Assembly: GCA_033557465.1 (NCBI GenBank)
Contig: CM066031.1
Coordinates: 1,071,030,444-1,071,094,443 of the forward strand
Source: Ichthyophis bannanicus
Taxonomy: Eukaryota > Chordata > Amphibia > Gymnophiona > Ichthyophiidae
Direction of reading: 5' to 3'
DNA length: 64,000 nt
The notes beneath the pieces were generated by a model. The model made no database searches, had not been told where the DNA came from, and saw only the letters and a list, made by a program, of their open reading frames with translations. Shown here piece by piece: positions 1-10,659 of this stretch (position 1 is the stretch's first letter; every line of letters begins with the position of its first letter). Made by a program: the position numbers and the translations under genes.

Positions 1-145
1 AAGACATGGGGAGAGGTGGCCTGAGGGGTGGCCTGCACAGAGTGGCACCTACTCCTGCCGTCTTACTCCGGCCATCTTACTGGGCAGACTAGATGGACCA
101 TACTGGTCTTTATCTGCCGTCATTTACTATGTTACTATGTTAATC
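1..145 (+). mobile_element. CR1-like LINE 3' end (third CR1 subfamily)
   Basis: The 3' noncoding end of a CR1-type non-LTR retrotransposon, cut by the window edge. The block ends near 140 in a short 8-bp-period tail (actatgtt repeated about twice). Short 8-mer tails are the CR1 hallmark, and two other CR1 subfamilies here end in different 8-mers. No coding portion is visible. Confidence 0.55.
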
Positions 146-605
146 TGCCCTCATATAGATGGTCTGACTCCTCACTATCCCAGCTTTCATTATCAATCCA
201 TCCCAAAAGCTCAGTCTCCAGAACTGCATGTGTTATAGAAATTGTTAGCAAAATATAGGAGTTTTTTTTCCAGAAAAAAGCCCTTATCCTCATAGAATCA
301 ATCACTGCTTTGCATGTTACTATCACTGCAATCTAGTATGGGGTATCTAGTATGGCTAAATGGTAAGGCAACAGTGCAGCATCAAGCCTTGAAGGGAGGG
401 TGCAAGGGACAACACAGAAGTGCCAAGGTGGAATGAACTCTTTGGTGGGCCATAGGCTAAGAAGCACCCCCCCCCCCCAAATGAAACATAGACAGACCCT
501 CACCAAATGCAAAGCAAAGGACCACAAAGTAGAAATATAAAGATAATAACTGAACAGGGAAACCCAAAAAGTCAATCTCCACATCAATGTCAACCCTAGA
601 AAAGT
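146..605. other. Non-coding stretch, nothing recognised
   Basis: No recognisable gene. Short open frames on both strands lack domain-like composition. The only structure is a pure C run near 469-478. Confidence 0.5.
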
Positions 606-1384
606 ATATATTCAAAAAACTCATTATTTAGGCACAGCTAAAAATCTTCAGTAACATATTCATTGACATATTTGAAATAACATCTATAGAACATGCTCTT
701 GGAATTTCTGGTAGTTAGGGAAGAGATTGATGTGAAAGTTTCCTCCCCTATGGCTGACGCATAAGTCTTGCATTGCTTTGATTCTTGGTGCTTATTTTTT
801 TTTCCTGATTCCTCCCCCTTATTTGTGGTCTAATTTATGGTATTAATAAGAAATTACTTCCTGTGAATGTATGGTGTAATATTTTATTGCATTATTGTAT
901 TACCATGTTTCCTGTCATTTAGCTATTTGTTATTTGGATTAAACATAACATCTATGACAGTGTGGGTAATTTTGTTTTTTTTGTTATTTCAGTTTTTGGA
1001 CTGGGTATCCATCCCACTCCCTGATGAAGCCTAACTGGCAAAACACCCGGTGCTGGGGTTGTTGCACTTAAAATTTGGAAGCTAAGTATATTTTGTGTTT
1101 TCTTTTGCTGTTGCAAAATATGCCTGAATGTAGACTTTCCCAGCTGATTACTGTTATAATCTGGCGAGAGTTTTTTTAGACCACTGATGTATGGGTAAAT
1201 CCAATATATTGTCTGATCTGGATACCCCCTCCCCCCTTTACTTTTGAGTCAAGATTTGCTGACTCTGGGGCATACTGAGGTCTTTTCCTCTCAGCACATG
1301 TTCTATAGATGTTATTTCAAATATGTCAATGAATATGTTACTGAAGATTTTTAACTGTGCCTAAATAGTTTTTTGCATATATAT
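606..1384 (+). mobile_element. Fold-back PLE-type remnant with inverted flanks
   Basis: Arms at about 606-697 and 1296-1384 are inverted copies of each other over roughly 85-90 bp with few mismatches. The 600-bp spacer has no coding capacity but holds a hammerhead-like core (1016-1059) of the kind found in Penelope-like element (PLE) termini. I read it as the terminal or 3'UTR part of a PLE left with an inverted copy of its flank. No RT or GIY-YIG remains, so family assignment rests on the ribozyme motif and on similarity in layout to 49816-50100. Confidence 0.5.
1016..1059 (+). ncRNA. Degenerate hammerhead ribozyme-like motif
   Basis: CTGATGA (1021-1027) fits the hammerhead CUGANGA core. 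It is followed by a short stem II (AGCC/GGC), AAAA where GAAA is expected (a CpG-type G to A change), a near-palindromic stem III (CACC/GGTG) and a 5-bp stem I (ACTCC with GGGGT, one G-U). The expected UH before the cleavage site has become CT. Probably inactive. Confidence 0.5.
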
Positions 1385-1385
1385 T

Positions 1386-2584
1386 TCAGTTTGCTCCTAG
1401 TGAGGAGATATTGTTTTTCTACTTAACACTAGAAAAGTAAACATATAAATGCATTTCCTCGTGTACTAAGCAGAGACATCAGCAATGCACATTTCCCAAA
1501 GTTAACATATTGCTGTTAATAAATTCAAAATAAAATACTTGTTTGAATACCTTTGCTGTCTAGGCATTTTATTTTTTCAGTCACAATGACCCCTGTCTCT
1601 CTTCTGCTTCCCTCTGTTTTCTCTTAACCTTCTTTCCAGTGTCTGCTGTCCATTCACCATTTCTCCTTGCTCCTCCTGTCTTCTTCCATTTCCTCTTTAT
1701 ATCTGTCTCTGATATATTGATCTTTCCCTTTTAGCTCCTTCCTCCATGTCTCTTTACTTCCTCTTTATCCGCTCAGATTTTACTTTCCGTCTACCCTCAG
1801 GGTCCACATCTCTCTGTCATCCCCTCATAGTTCAGCATCTATACTCTCTCTGCCCCCCTCCCTGCAATCCAGTATCTCTCCATCCCCTATAATAGATGTA
1901 GTTCCCTATGACCAAAGTAGATTTCTGAAGCTTGTCCTCTCTGTGTAATGTGCCTTTAAATGCTGATACTGTACTTACATGCTGCATACACAAAAGCTAT
2001 ACTTGAAAGGATTCAGTGGATTCAAAGCTTATTGCATTTCTCAGTGCTTTTGCCCAGTAAACAGAACTAGATAATGCTTACAGTGTAAAGACTTCACCTC
2101 TTGCTAGATAGGCCAAGCAAATAAACAGGCTACATCTGATTCATCATCTTCTCTGAGATAAGTCCCCATGGAAGTCTGCCATGGTCCTTACAAAGCTCAT
2201 CTAAAGCTTGGATGCTGTCAATTTTGATTTTCCACCAGATCAGCAACCCCAGAACCCTTTTGAATTTGCTTCCTTTTCCCCATTGTAGCTTCCGTCCCCC
2301 TTCCCCTTACTTTATCATTTACCACCACCAAGAGCAGTGTAACACAATGGCACATTTTCCCCAATTCCAGGATCAGACATGTGGGGTGTTCATATGTGTG
2401 TCACATTGGAAGTGTCTAGGCCTTGTTGCAATTGGGGTGATTAATCTGGGCCCTGGGATAATTAGCTGGCCTGACCCTGCTTAGCTTCAGAGATCAATCA
2501 AGAGCAGGTTCATTCAGGACAACTGAAGACTCACACACCCCTAAAGTAGAGCCAATTTTATTGTCTTGAATAAGAGCAGAGATA
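1386..2584. other. AT-rich non-coding DNA with a pyrimidine-rich tract
   Basis: No gene seen. About 1570-1880 is strongly C/T-biased on the plus strand (many tctc, cctc and ttcc runs), a possible polypurine-polypyrimidine tract. The rest is unremarkable. The open frame at 2212-2484 has no recognisable domain and I do not call it a gene. Confidence 0.5.
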
Positions 2585-2823
2585 CCTTAAATATGAACAT
2601 AGAACATAAGAACATAAGAAGTGCCATACTGGGTCAGACCAAAGTCCATCAAGCCCAGTAAACTGTTTCCAACAGTGGCCAATCTAGGCTACAAGTACCT
2701 AGCAGGTTCCCAAAAAGACACAGAGGTTCCTTAATACTTGTATTAAGGCAAGCAGTGAATTAGCTGGATCCCCTTTAATAATGGTTTATGGACCTATCCT
2801 CCAGGAACTTGACCACATAATTT

Positions 2824-3604
2824 TTAAACCCAGCTACACTGACAGCTTTTACTATATCCTCCGGTAACGAATTTCAGAGTTTGATTACACGTTGAGTAAA
2901 AAAAATATTTTCTCTTATTAGTCTTAAATGAGTTACATTGTAGCTTCATTGCGTGACCCCTAGTCTTTCTACTTTTTGATGGAGTAAACAACCAATCTAC
3001 ATTAACCCGTTCCACTCCACTCATTAATTTATAGACCTCTATCATATCTCCCCTCAGCCGTCTCTTTTCCAAGTTGAAGAGCTCTAACCTTTCAAGTCTT
3101 TCCTCATAGGGGTATCCTTCCGTCCCCTTTACCATTTTGGTGGCTCTTCTCTGTACCTTTTCTAATTCTACTATAACCATTTTAAGACGTGGCAACCAGA
3201 ATTGCACACAATATTCAAGGTGTGGTCATATCATGGAACGATACATAGGCACTATAATATACTTGGTTTTATTCTCTATTCCTTTCCTTATGATTCCTAG
3301 CATTCCTAACAGATTTAGGTGTCACGTGGATAATACATTGAAACCCTCCACCCACACTGGGTGGAGGGTTTCAATGTATTATCCATGTGACACCCAAATC
3401 TTCTTCCTGGCTGGTGGTTTCTAATGGGGAACCTTGCATCTTGTAACCAAAGTTTGGGTTGTTCTTCCCTAGGTGCATAACTTTGCACTTGTCCATATTA
3501 AATTTCATCTTCCATTTGGATGTCCAGTATTCCAATTTATCAAGATTCTTTTGCAATTTTTCACAATCCTCTTGGGTTTTAAAAACTGAATAATGTTGTG
3601 CCAT
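2824..3604 (-). pseudogene. CR1 reverse transcriptase C-terminal fragments
   Basis: Two minus-strand open segments, 3371-3604 and 2824-3207, are collinear pieces of one CR1 RT C-terminus. The upstream piece covers the NMDKCKVMHLGKNNPNFGY and TTSQEEDLGV region. The downstream piece covers [14 protein letters not shown] to RGHAMKLQ. Between them the frame is destroyed by a 91-bp hairpin (3311-3401). The polymerase catalytic motif is not included because the copy is 5'-truncated. It cannot be functional. Confidence 0.75.
3311..3401. repeat. 91-bp near-perfect hairpin inside CR1
   Basis: Arms 3311-3354 and 3358-3401 are reverse complements at 42 of 44 positions, with a 3-nt loop. The right arm is ordinary CR1 sequence. 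The left arm is its inverted duplicate and replaces the CR1 segment expected there. Confidence 0.9.
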
Positions 3605-3711
3605 CTGCAGATTTTAACACCTCACTCATTATTCCCATTTCCAGGACATTTATGAATATATTAAAGAGCAATGGACCCAGCACAGATCCCTGCAGGTACT
3701 CCACTATTTAC

Positions 3712-4587
3712 TTGTACGCAAGTCCATGGCGCTAGCACAGGAATCTCAGAACGTGCCCAGAAAGTGTATTCAGGAAAGGTCTGTGTATGTATTAAGTGTT
3801 TCCCAGAAACATCCATGTTATTCCTGCTGAAATGTTGAATAAGGCCAAGACTTAAAAAAATTCCTTCTCTGCAATGTGTCCCATAGTGAAGAATGGTTGT
3901 GACAAGTATGTTTTGAACTGGTGTAACCGCAGTCTGGAAGTACTCAGGATGCAATTGTAAGGTACAGAGAGCAGAGCTGCGTGAATGTTATAAGGCCTAG
4001 ACACATTAATAAACACACTTATAGAAATATTAAGAAGAAAAATAGTGTTTATTCAGGTTATGCACTAATGTTTGTGCTAAAGGAGCCAATCTAAGTGGCC
4101 CTAACTATTCCCATGTTCTGAAAAATGGGACTGCTGATGCAGGGATAGCAGGGGTGTGAGCAGGGAAAGGATTCTTTTTTTGGCGAGAAACGGAAATCAT
4201 ATTTGTAGTCCTGGTTCCCCATGCTATTATGTTATGTCATAGCTGTTATATATACGTTCAGGGCATCTTTTTGGCAGAATCATGTTTTTGTGACAGATAG
4301 TGAGAGTGTTTGTGCGAATGTGTGTCTGGTTTGAGGGGTGCATGGGGGGTTCTGGTGTGCTCATCTTCAATTCCAAGGGGGACATGAAAGCCTGGCCAGT
4401 ACCTGGATCATATGGATGGCTGCAGCATCACCAGGTACCAATGTGATTGGGCAGTCAAACTCAGACAGCGTTCACTTTAGCTAAATGTGTCACCAGTAAC
4501 CTCCCCAGAGCCAGGGGCATGTAGGGTAGGTCAGCCTGGGCAATCCTAACTCAGGAAGTAGGGTAGTGCAGTTGGTCATGCACTGCC
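3712..4587. other. Non-coding stretch, nothing recognised
   Basis: The minus-strand frame at 3661-3954 has no recognisable domain and runs across the CR1 boundary. No repeats I can name. Confidence 0.45.
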
Positions 4588-4610
4588 TTCTGGGAGTTGT
4601 AGTCCCTCTT
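4588..4610 (-). promoter_or_regulatory. ZNF143/THAP11-like motif (ACTACAACTCCCAG)
   Basis: The minus strand reads ACTACAACTCCCAGAAGG, close to the known SBS consensus ACTACAATTCCCAG bound by ZNF143. Such motifs occur in vertebrate promoters and also in many repeats. No gene start is visible nearby, so a repeat-borne copy is more likely than a host promoter. Confidence 0.35.
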
Positions 4611-4899
4611 ACTCTCTAAGCCAGGAATAATTGTAGTCGAGTGGTTTAGGCAAAAATGACAAGGTTTTTATTTTCCCCTTCCGGGTGGATTAATTGCAAA
4701 TGAAACTTAGGACAAAATAGCCATGCTTCTGGCATAAAGAAAAACAATTCAGGAACTTGTAACACAAAACAGCTTCTTTGACTTTCAGCTTCAAATATGC
4801 AGTGCTCAATACAAACTCAAAAACAACAGTCCCTTTTTCCATACAAAGGAAACACTTTGCTTCTTTACTGCTGTTTCAACAGCCTTGTTAACAGCCAGG

Positions 4900-5631
4900 T
4901 CAGCAAAGTGATACAATAGGATCAGCTAGTGATAGCGTGCAGTCCATGTGCTCATCTGTTGTATCTTCACAAACAGAACCTGTCTGCATCTCCTCCAAAT
5001 CACTCTCAGCTGGGTAAGTTTGTATACAGTTATACGGCGTTTCAACATTCACTCCCTCTCTATTTCCCCGAGGCCTCACTTCACAGCACTCTAAAGAGCA
5101 GGGTTGAGAATTACCGTATATACAGGAGTTTGCATAGGGAGAGTCCAGCAAATCTTGGCAATTACAAGGAAAGCTTTCACACCTAGTTTTCTCTCTGTAC
5201 AATTTAGGCAGCCTACCTTTTGGCTTTTGCAAGGAAGACCTTCTCAGCACTGTTGGGTCAGCATGGGCTCCAAACACTGGATGTGTTTTCCTGCCTTTTA
5301 GCTTCTCCTTTTTCTCAGACATACAAATGTCCTCTGGCCAACACCTCTCTCTCTCAGGAGATTCTGTGTGCTCCCAAACTAGCCTCTCAGGCAGTCTCTC
5401 CCACTGGCTGCCTTCACGATAAGACTCCAGTCTAGGGCTGCTCCCACCTGGCTTTTGGGCACGGGCTCTTTGAGTCTTTGTTGCTCTGGCTTCCTGTGCT
5501 GTGTCTCCGGTCCTCGTCTCTCCCTCTCTGGACCTGGTTCCAGTTCCCGTTCCTGTTCGGAATCTGCTTCCTGCACTCCTTCCTGCACTTCTCTCAGTTC
5601 TGAAGCTCTCCTCCGCACTCCTCTGGCTCAA
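4900..5631 (-). CDS. Unrecognised 243-aa open reading frame
   Basis: The longest unassigned frame outside the known elements. The N-terminal third is low complexity and strongly basic (Arg/Glu/Gly/Thr rich, with a short GTGTGT run). The C-terminal half is cysteine-bearing (CESFPCNCQDLL, CSLECCEV) and acidic at the end (ESDLEEMQTGSVCEDTTDEHMDC). I recognise no family. The region is GC-richer than its surroundings and next to a fold-back element (5883-6086), so it may belong to an unidentified transposon or LTR. It may also be a chance frame in GC-rich DNA. Overlapping frames on the plus strand are of similar quality, which weakens the call. Confidence 0.25.
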   Translation of the reverse strand: MSQRSAEESFRTERSAGRSAGSRFRTGTGTGTRSREGETRTGDTAQEARATKTQRARAQKPGGSSPRLESYREGSQWERLPERLVWEHTESPERERCWPEDICMSEKKEKLKGRKTHPVFGAHADPTVLRRSSLQKPKGRLPKLYREKTRCESFPCNCQDLLDSPYANSCIYGNSQPCSLECCEVRPRGNREGVNVETPYNCIQTYPAESDLEEMQTGSVCEDTTDEHMDCTLSLADPIVSLC

Positions 5632-5882
5632 TTCTAGTGAGTACTTTTTATATCCCTGTTTCTCAGGGCTTAGCTGTGCCCCTCCCCCAACCAGGTGTTT
5701 TCCCTTAACCCCTAAACACGGGGATACGTTGCAGCTTGGGCGTGTTTGCTCCTCTCATGACTCACTCTGTTTATGTTTCCCTTGGCAACCCTGGGCCATG
5801 TGCTCTGCCTTCCTGTCAGTTTCTGAAGCAATCTCTTCTGCTTCACTCAGCTCTACAGCCTCGAAAGGATCTTCTACATGAC

Positions 5883-6086
5883 AAATGTCAAAACATATCC
5901 CTGTCAATAATAAGGGACCCTCAGAATAAGGACACTCAACAGTGAAAATAGCACTATTGCATGCCCATAATGCACATTTTGTGGGGCCAATGGTGTTGCT
6001 GTTGAGCATGTATTAGTGCTGTTTGCACTGCTGAATGCCCTTATTCTTAGGGTCCCTATTATTGACAGTGATATGTTTTGACATTT
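5883..6086. mobile_element. Fold-back (palindromic) non-autonomous element
   Basis: Arms 5883-5930 and 6039-6086 are near-perfect inverted copies (about 48 bp), and weaker inverted similarity continues inward, so most of the ~204 bp could fold into a single hairpin. No ORF. The size and structure fit a MITE or fold-back DNA transposon. I could not define target site duplications. Superfamily unknown. Confidence 0.7.
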
Positions 6087-6089
6087 AGC

Positions 6090-6484
6090 CATAGGGAACC
6101 TATGCTGATTCCCTCTGGATTATTTTACATGGGGTACTCTAATAAGATCAGATATTGTTGGCAGTGTAATACATCAACTGAGCCTGGAACTGGGAGACAC
6201 GACTGATGTAGTGCCAACATTCCCTGGATTGTCCCATTCAGCCTACATCCCTATCCAGTCCAGGATCTATGAGAGCTGCGAGAGTGGATATATATCTAGA
6301 GTCTGGCTGCTTGGTGTGATGGCATAGGGATCTCCCCTCCCATTACCACACAGCTGACTGTATGAAGGCAGACAAGATTGCTCCATGCTAGCAGATGTAT
6401 ACAGACTGACATACGCTATGATGGGACAGGTGGAGCTACTTTGAGAAATGTCAGTACCCAGATAGATGGGCCTCAGATGCCATA
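6090..6484. other. Non-coding stretch, nothing recognised
   Basis: No gene or named repeat seen. Confidence 0.4.
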
Positions 6485-6860
6485 GCTAGAAGGCCCTACT
6501 ACTACTACTACGACTGATCATTTGTATAGTGCTACAAGGCATAGCAGTGCTGCACAGACACACGTAACAGATGGTTCCTGCTCAGTGGAGATGACAATCT
6601 AGCCAAGACAAACAATACAACAGCTGTGAACAGGATACATCCAGGGAGAATGGTCAGCAAACACAAGGGAGTTTAGGTGGATCTGATCCAACAGCGGCAA
6701 AGAAGAGGTGAACGCTCAGCCTAGATTTGAGAGGGGCCAAAGATGGAGCCTGTAGTACAGACTCAGGTAGTTTGTTCCAGGCATAAGGAGCAGCAAGGTG
6801 AAAGGAGCAATGTCAGGATTTGGAGTTCCCAGGGAGATGTGTAGGGAGGAAATAGAGGGG
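6485..6860 (-). mobile_element. L2-clade LINE 3' end, minus strand
   Basis: The minus strand encodes the extreme C-terminus of an L2-group LINE RT ORF (FHLAAPYAWNKLPESV, then SRLSVHLFFAAVG), followed by the 3'UTR with a trinucleotide end (tac repeats at 6496-6510 on the plus strand). The same protein end is seen in a longer plus-strand copy at 53280-54165, with matching AAPYAWNKLPESV and FRSRLKTHLFTAAFGS. 5'-truncated and stop-containing. Confidence 0.75.
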
Positions 6861-7536
6861 AATGGTAGTCTGAAGCAGCAGAATAGGTGCACTTATAGGC
6901 CATAGGCAATAGTATGCATCCTTTGGGAAACTGTAAGGTTAGTTCAGAGTTTTGTGGACCTGGTGAGAGTCCATCCTTAGCTGTTTAAGGTGTGTTTGTA
7001 GAGATGATGAGGGCAGGCATCACTGGGGCCGGTTCCTAATGCCACGCACCATTCGATGCAATGTATGTCCTGATATACATGTTCAAATTTACATTCTCAT
7101 ATACCATATTGGGGTGCACTGGGCTTACCTAGCACTTTTCAGGGTATGAGAGGGATTAGTATATGGTCTAGGTTACAGCAGCTGTCATTTCTCATTGGTA
7201 TTTATGTCTAGTTTGCATCAGCACACTACTGTGTGTGTTAGAAGATGAACGTTTTCCCCAAGGGGAATGGCATCCACAGGTACATCACAGGGACAGGCAG
7301 GATCCAAAACATGTTACTTTTCATAATATGGTGGATGTGGGGACATCCAAAATGTCTACCCACGTCCAAGACACAGGCTGGCTGAATAGCACTTGCACAT
7401 TCCGCGCCAAATGTGTCTATCTCCCCATTTCTAGACCCGTGGGTATGCTGGATGCTGTGGATGCTGAATTAGGTTCAAAGATGGTCCATTTTTGATTTAG
7501 ATGTGTCTGCGGGCTAGACATGCACATTATGGAATC
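6861..7536. other. Non-coding stretch, nothing recognised
   Basis: The 86-aa frame at 7235-7495 has no recognisable motif. No other structure noted. Confidence 0.4.
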
Positions 7537-7539
7537 GTG

Positions 7540-7712
7540 CTCCACGTGTATTCCTATATGAATTAGCTAAGTTAGCTCTTAAATGAAATTATTTTTGCTT
7601 TCAGGGAGTTTTCTATCAGCAAGTAAATGGTACGGCTATGGGAACCACTATGGCTCCAGACATAACAAATCTCTTTTTGAACACCTTTGGGGACGTTTTT
7701 TTTTAATAACCA
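7540..7712 (+). pseudogene. PLE reverse transcriptase fragment, 5' of L1
   Basis: One frame reads through RT palm motif sequence (FYQQVNGTAMGTTMAP, then DITNLFLNTFG), interrupted by a TGA. In PLE RTs this block lies directly before the catalytic YIDD motif, and that motif is found 3 kb downstream at 10830 on the far side of the L1. Intact continuity across the gap shows that the L1 came later. Confidence 0.8.
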
Positions 7713-7731
7713 TGTTTTTTTTTTTTTTTTT

Positions 7732-8460
7732 AAACTTTTATTTTCATTTTGCAGCAAACAAAAGAAACAACACACCAAAAGAGACAAAACAAGTATACAA
7801 TAAGGAAAAGTAAACCCATTACCCCCCACCCCGATGCTTCTTCTCTACCCGATTATATCAGCGTGTGAGCGCTTCCTATTAACAGTGATTATACATCAAA
7901 CAATCAAAAGAGTATCTACAATACAGCATGATCATGGGACAGAGATATATACAAAGTTAGACAGTCAGATGAGAGCATTTAGCAAAATGTACATAGTCAT
8001 TGAGCATCTTCCATTGAGACCAATGAGAAGGAGTCTAAACGGAAGAAGCGAACAAACGAGGTATGTGGTCATATTTACTGTAAAGACAGGCATGATTCCA
8101 CCATTCATTGGGGCTCAAATGGGAGCTAATTTTCCAGTATTACTTAATTAGGGAAATAGCAATGCCAAGCATAAAATTCGAAAGGAAATAAACCATTTTT
8201 GGGAGAGAGGGGATCCCCGCAACTGGGCGAAGTCCCACTATCCTCCAAAAGAGGGGCTCCTGAGAGTGCGAGATAGACTAAGTACGACCCCAGACCCGAC
8301 GCCAGTAATACTGTAGTGCGGGATATTCATGCATAACATGAGGCAATGAACCAATGGCCGCAGGACGTGTCCAGCAACCATTGCCCTGAGTAGTGTTCCA
8401 TTTGTCTAATCTGTGAGAAGTGTAAAAACACCGGTGGGCTAGAAAGAAGAGGGTCTGAAT
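7732..8460 (-). other. L1 3' region, no recognisable protein
   Basis: Minus-strand sequence between the endonuclease remnant and the poly(A) tail. I could not find the Cys-rich end of ORF2 here, so I treat it as 3'UTR with some decayed ORF2. Confidence 0.4.
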
Positions 8461-8579
8461 GAGTGAGGCGGATCGGGAACCCGTGTCCCTCTACTCCAGA
8501 TAAGGCTCTAGTGCTCCGAGGTCAAAGTCACATGCAATTCTCTCTCCCATACTGTCTGCGCTATAGGGGTATCTCTAGT

Positions 8580-9400
8580 TATAGCATTACAGAAGGTTTA
8601 GTAAAATTGGATGCTACACCCGGTGAACTACCGAGAGATCGGAAAGTCTCCAATCAACCTTATGTAGAGAATGCCGATGACGGGAGTACTCTAGTGCACC
8701 AAAGGCGATGCTGAAGTTGCACTGACCAGAGTCGGGAGTCTAAAGATTGCATAAGAGTATTAAAGGCACCTAAAGTGTCTAAAAGCATTGGTGGATAGTG
8801 GGAGTCTGATGGGAGAGTCATACCAGGGAGAAAGGTAAGAGGAATCGGTTTGCAAAGGCCCGCTTCTATATCTAGCCACACAGGTCTACTCGGTACTGGA
8901 TCTTCCAACCAACGAGCACCTTGCTTGAGAAGAAAAGATTGAGGGAACACTTGAGTAAAATCGCCACCAAGTATTAATGGGGCATTGGCAGAGGCCAAGG
9001 CCAACTGCGCAATACTTGCATAGTAAGCAGGGTTGTCCACATTCGGGGTATAATGCAAATACACGTGAATTCACTATCTCCAACCTCAAGGTGTACACGG
9101 GCCCATCTACCCTCCTTGTCAGCGCTAATATCAGGTACAGTAGCGTGCTAAGACTGCTTAACCAGAGTGGCTATCCCGTATCATTTGAAAACGGTGGGAG
9201 AATAGGCAGCTACCATGTGAGGCTTAGCATTGAGTTTCAGTGTTTCAGCAGAGTTTAAATGCGTTTCCTGAAGAGACACTAAATCAACATGCTCATGGCT
9301 AAGATAGCTAAGGATTTTCTTTCCTTTGAGTGGACCATTAATGCCTTTGACGGTGAATGATAAGATTTTACATAAGGCCATTCAGAAAAGTTAAAAATTC
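8580..9400 (-). pseudogene. L1 ORF2 apurinic-type endonuclease, broken
   Basis: The N-terminal endonuclease of L1 ORF2, which nicks target DNA to prime reverse transcription. The frame at 9181-9381 has the start ILSFTVKGINGPLKGKKIL and the catalytic LVSLQETHL. The piece at 8660-9064 has LILGGDFTQVFP, in which the usual GDFN asparagine is threonine. Stops and a frameshift lie between them. A decayed VDWRLSDLS segment (about 8640) corresponds to the RIDY-type strand near the end of the domain. Nothing after it resembles RT. Confidence 0.75.
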
Positions 9401-9810
9401 TGAGCATGATAACACACATAATTTCACTATGTCCCTCAAACTGACTGTATCTGGCTGTACACATGACATAAGAAAAATAAACTAATATAATACAATGAAG
9501 CGCCCCACATTAACAAAGAAAACCGCAGTACGGTAGAGGAGAAGCAAAACCCCAAAATTACTGGCGACCATGTGTCTGCGGGGAGAAACCCCCGAGAAGG
9601 CCGAAATTGAAAAAACACATAACCTGTAGGACTGTGCGTGCTCCGAATCCGACCGAGGCACACATCATGAAGGGATAGGAGACCAAAAAACAAAAGTCAT
9701 ATAGAGAAAGAAAGAAAGTCCAGGCTATTTCTGTGCATTGGCTATGACCGCCGCATCGGGCCCTTCAAAATGGCGGATAGAGCCGGCAAATAAGAGTCCA
9801 AGATTTGGGA

Positions 9811-10659
9811 TTAGCGCATCTGCTCTGCTTCTTTGGAGTCTAAAAATGTTGATAGTAGATCAGGATCTTCGAACATCCTAGTTTGGTTGTGGAGAGTCAC
9901 TCGGAGCTTCGCTGGATACAACAGGCCAAAGCGAGCCTGTAGCTGTTGAAGTCGAGGGCGAAAAGCAAGGAGTTTCTTCCGCCGGTCAACGGTAGGCTTT
10001 GCCAAATCAGGAAAGAAGGAGACCTTACGACCTTGAAATTCCAAATGATGATTCGCTCGGGCAGCATGTAAAATTTGTTCCACTTGTTGATATCGTAGCA
10101 AGCTAAAGACAATAGGCCGGGGGGTCGTGCGGTTGAGCGCCATGTGGGCAGGAACACGGTGTGCTCGATCGATTTCCAGTTCTCTGTGAAAAGTGATCTT
10201 CAGCAAGGAGGGAAGAGTTTTGAGCAAGAATTCTCTTATATCTCCTGCTTCCACCCCCTCCGGCATTCCGAGGAGCCTCACATTGTTGCGACGGGCTCGA
10301 TTATTGCTATCTTCTAACTCCTTTTGAAGATTCTGTATCTGGCGCTCAGCCTCGTCCAGTTTGCCCAAGCGCACCTCGTGCGAGTCGAGGACCCCCGCCA
10401 TGTTGTCCTGCCGTAATGAAAGACTTTCAAGTCGGTCCTGGAGCACTCCAAAGTCTTCTCGCATGGCTCGAAGCGCTTCTCCATTGGACTGCACCAATTC
10501 CTTCACGCCGCGTATTTCCTCCAAAATCTCCAGGTGCATCTCGGGGTTTTCACGAAATGGAACCATCTTCTGTGGGGAGGACACCTCTGTTTTGGAGCGT
10601 TTTCCGTGAGAAGAAGAAGGAGACCCGAAGTCCAAGCGCGCTGGTTTATGGGCCGCCAT
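9811..10659 (-). CDS. L1 ORF1 protein (RNA-binding chaperone)
   Basis: An uninterrupted 282-aa frame starting at the ATG on the minus strand at 10659. In L1 elements ORF1p trimerises, coats the L1 RNA and acts as a nucleic acid chaperone. Visible features: a basic Ser-rich N-terminus, a heptad-like coiled coil at about residues 40-125 (long runs of Glu/Leu/Arg), then the RRM start RRNNVRLLGMPEG at about 127-140, and the C-terminal domain with PRPIVFSLLRYQQVEQILHA. The length is within the usual L1 ORF1 range (roughly 280-340 aa). Being intact while ORF2 is wrecked suggests either recent insertion or chance survival. Confidence 0.85.
   Translation of the reverse strand: MAAHKPARLDFGSPSSSHGKRSKTEVSSPQKMVPFRENPEMHLEILEEIRGVKELVQSNGEALRAMREDFGVLQDRLESLSLRQDNMAGVLDSHEVRLGKLDEAERQIQNLQKELEDSNNRARRNNVRLLGMPEGVEAGDIREFLLKTLPSLLKITFHRELEIDRAHRVPAHMALNRTTPRPIVFSLLRYQQVEQILHAARANHHLEFQGRKVSFFPDLAKPTVDRRKKLLAFRPRLQQLQARFGLLYPAKLRVTLHNQTRMFEDPDLLSTFLDSKEAEQMR

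Larger units (their letters stand above)
2587..3711 (-). mobile_element. CR1-type LINE 3' portion (subfamily 1), minus strand
   Basis: A 5'-truncated CR1-clade LINE. On the minus strand it encodes the end of the reverse transcriptase ORF: the [27 protein letters not shown] and [13 protein letters not shown] segments that follow the catalytic core in CR1/L2-group RTs. The element ends at low coordinates in an 8-mer tail (gaacataa repeats, 2590-2612). Frames are interrupted and the segment around 3311-3401 is rearranged into an inverted duplication. Other copies: 34399-35410 and 43945-47252. Confidence 0.8.

Noticed and set aside
8886..9258. Plus- and minus-strand frames of 70-93 aa over the L1 endonuclease
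   Set aside because: Out-of-frame readings of the decayed endonuclease.
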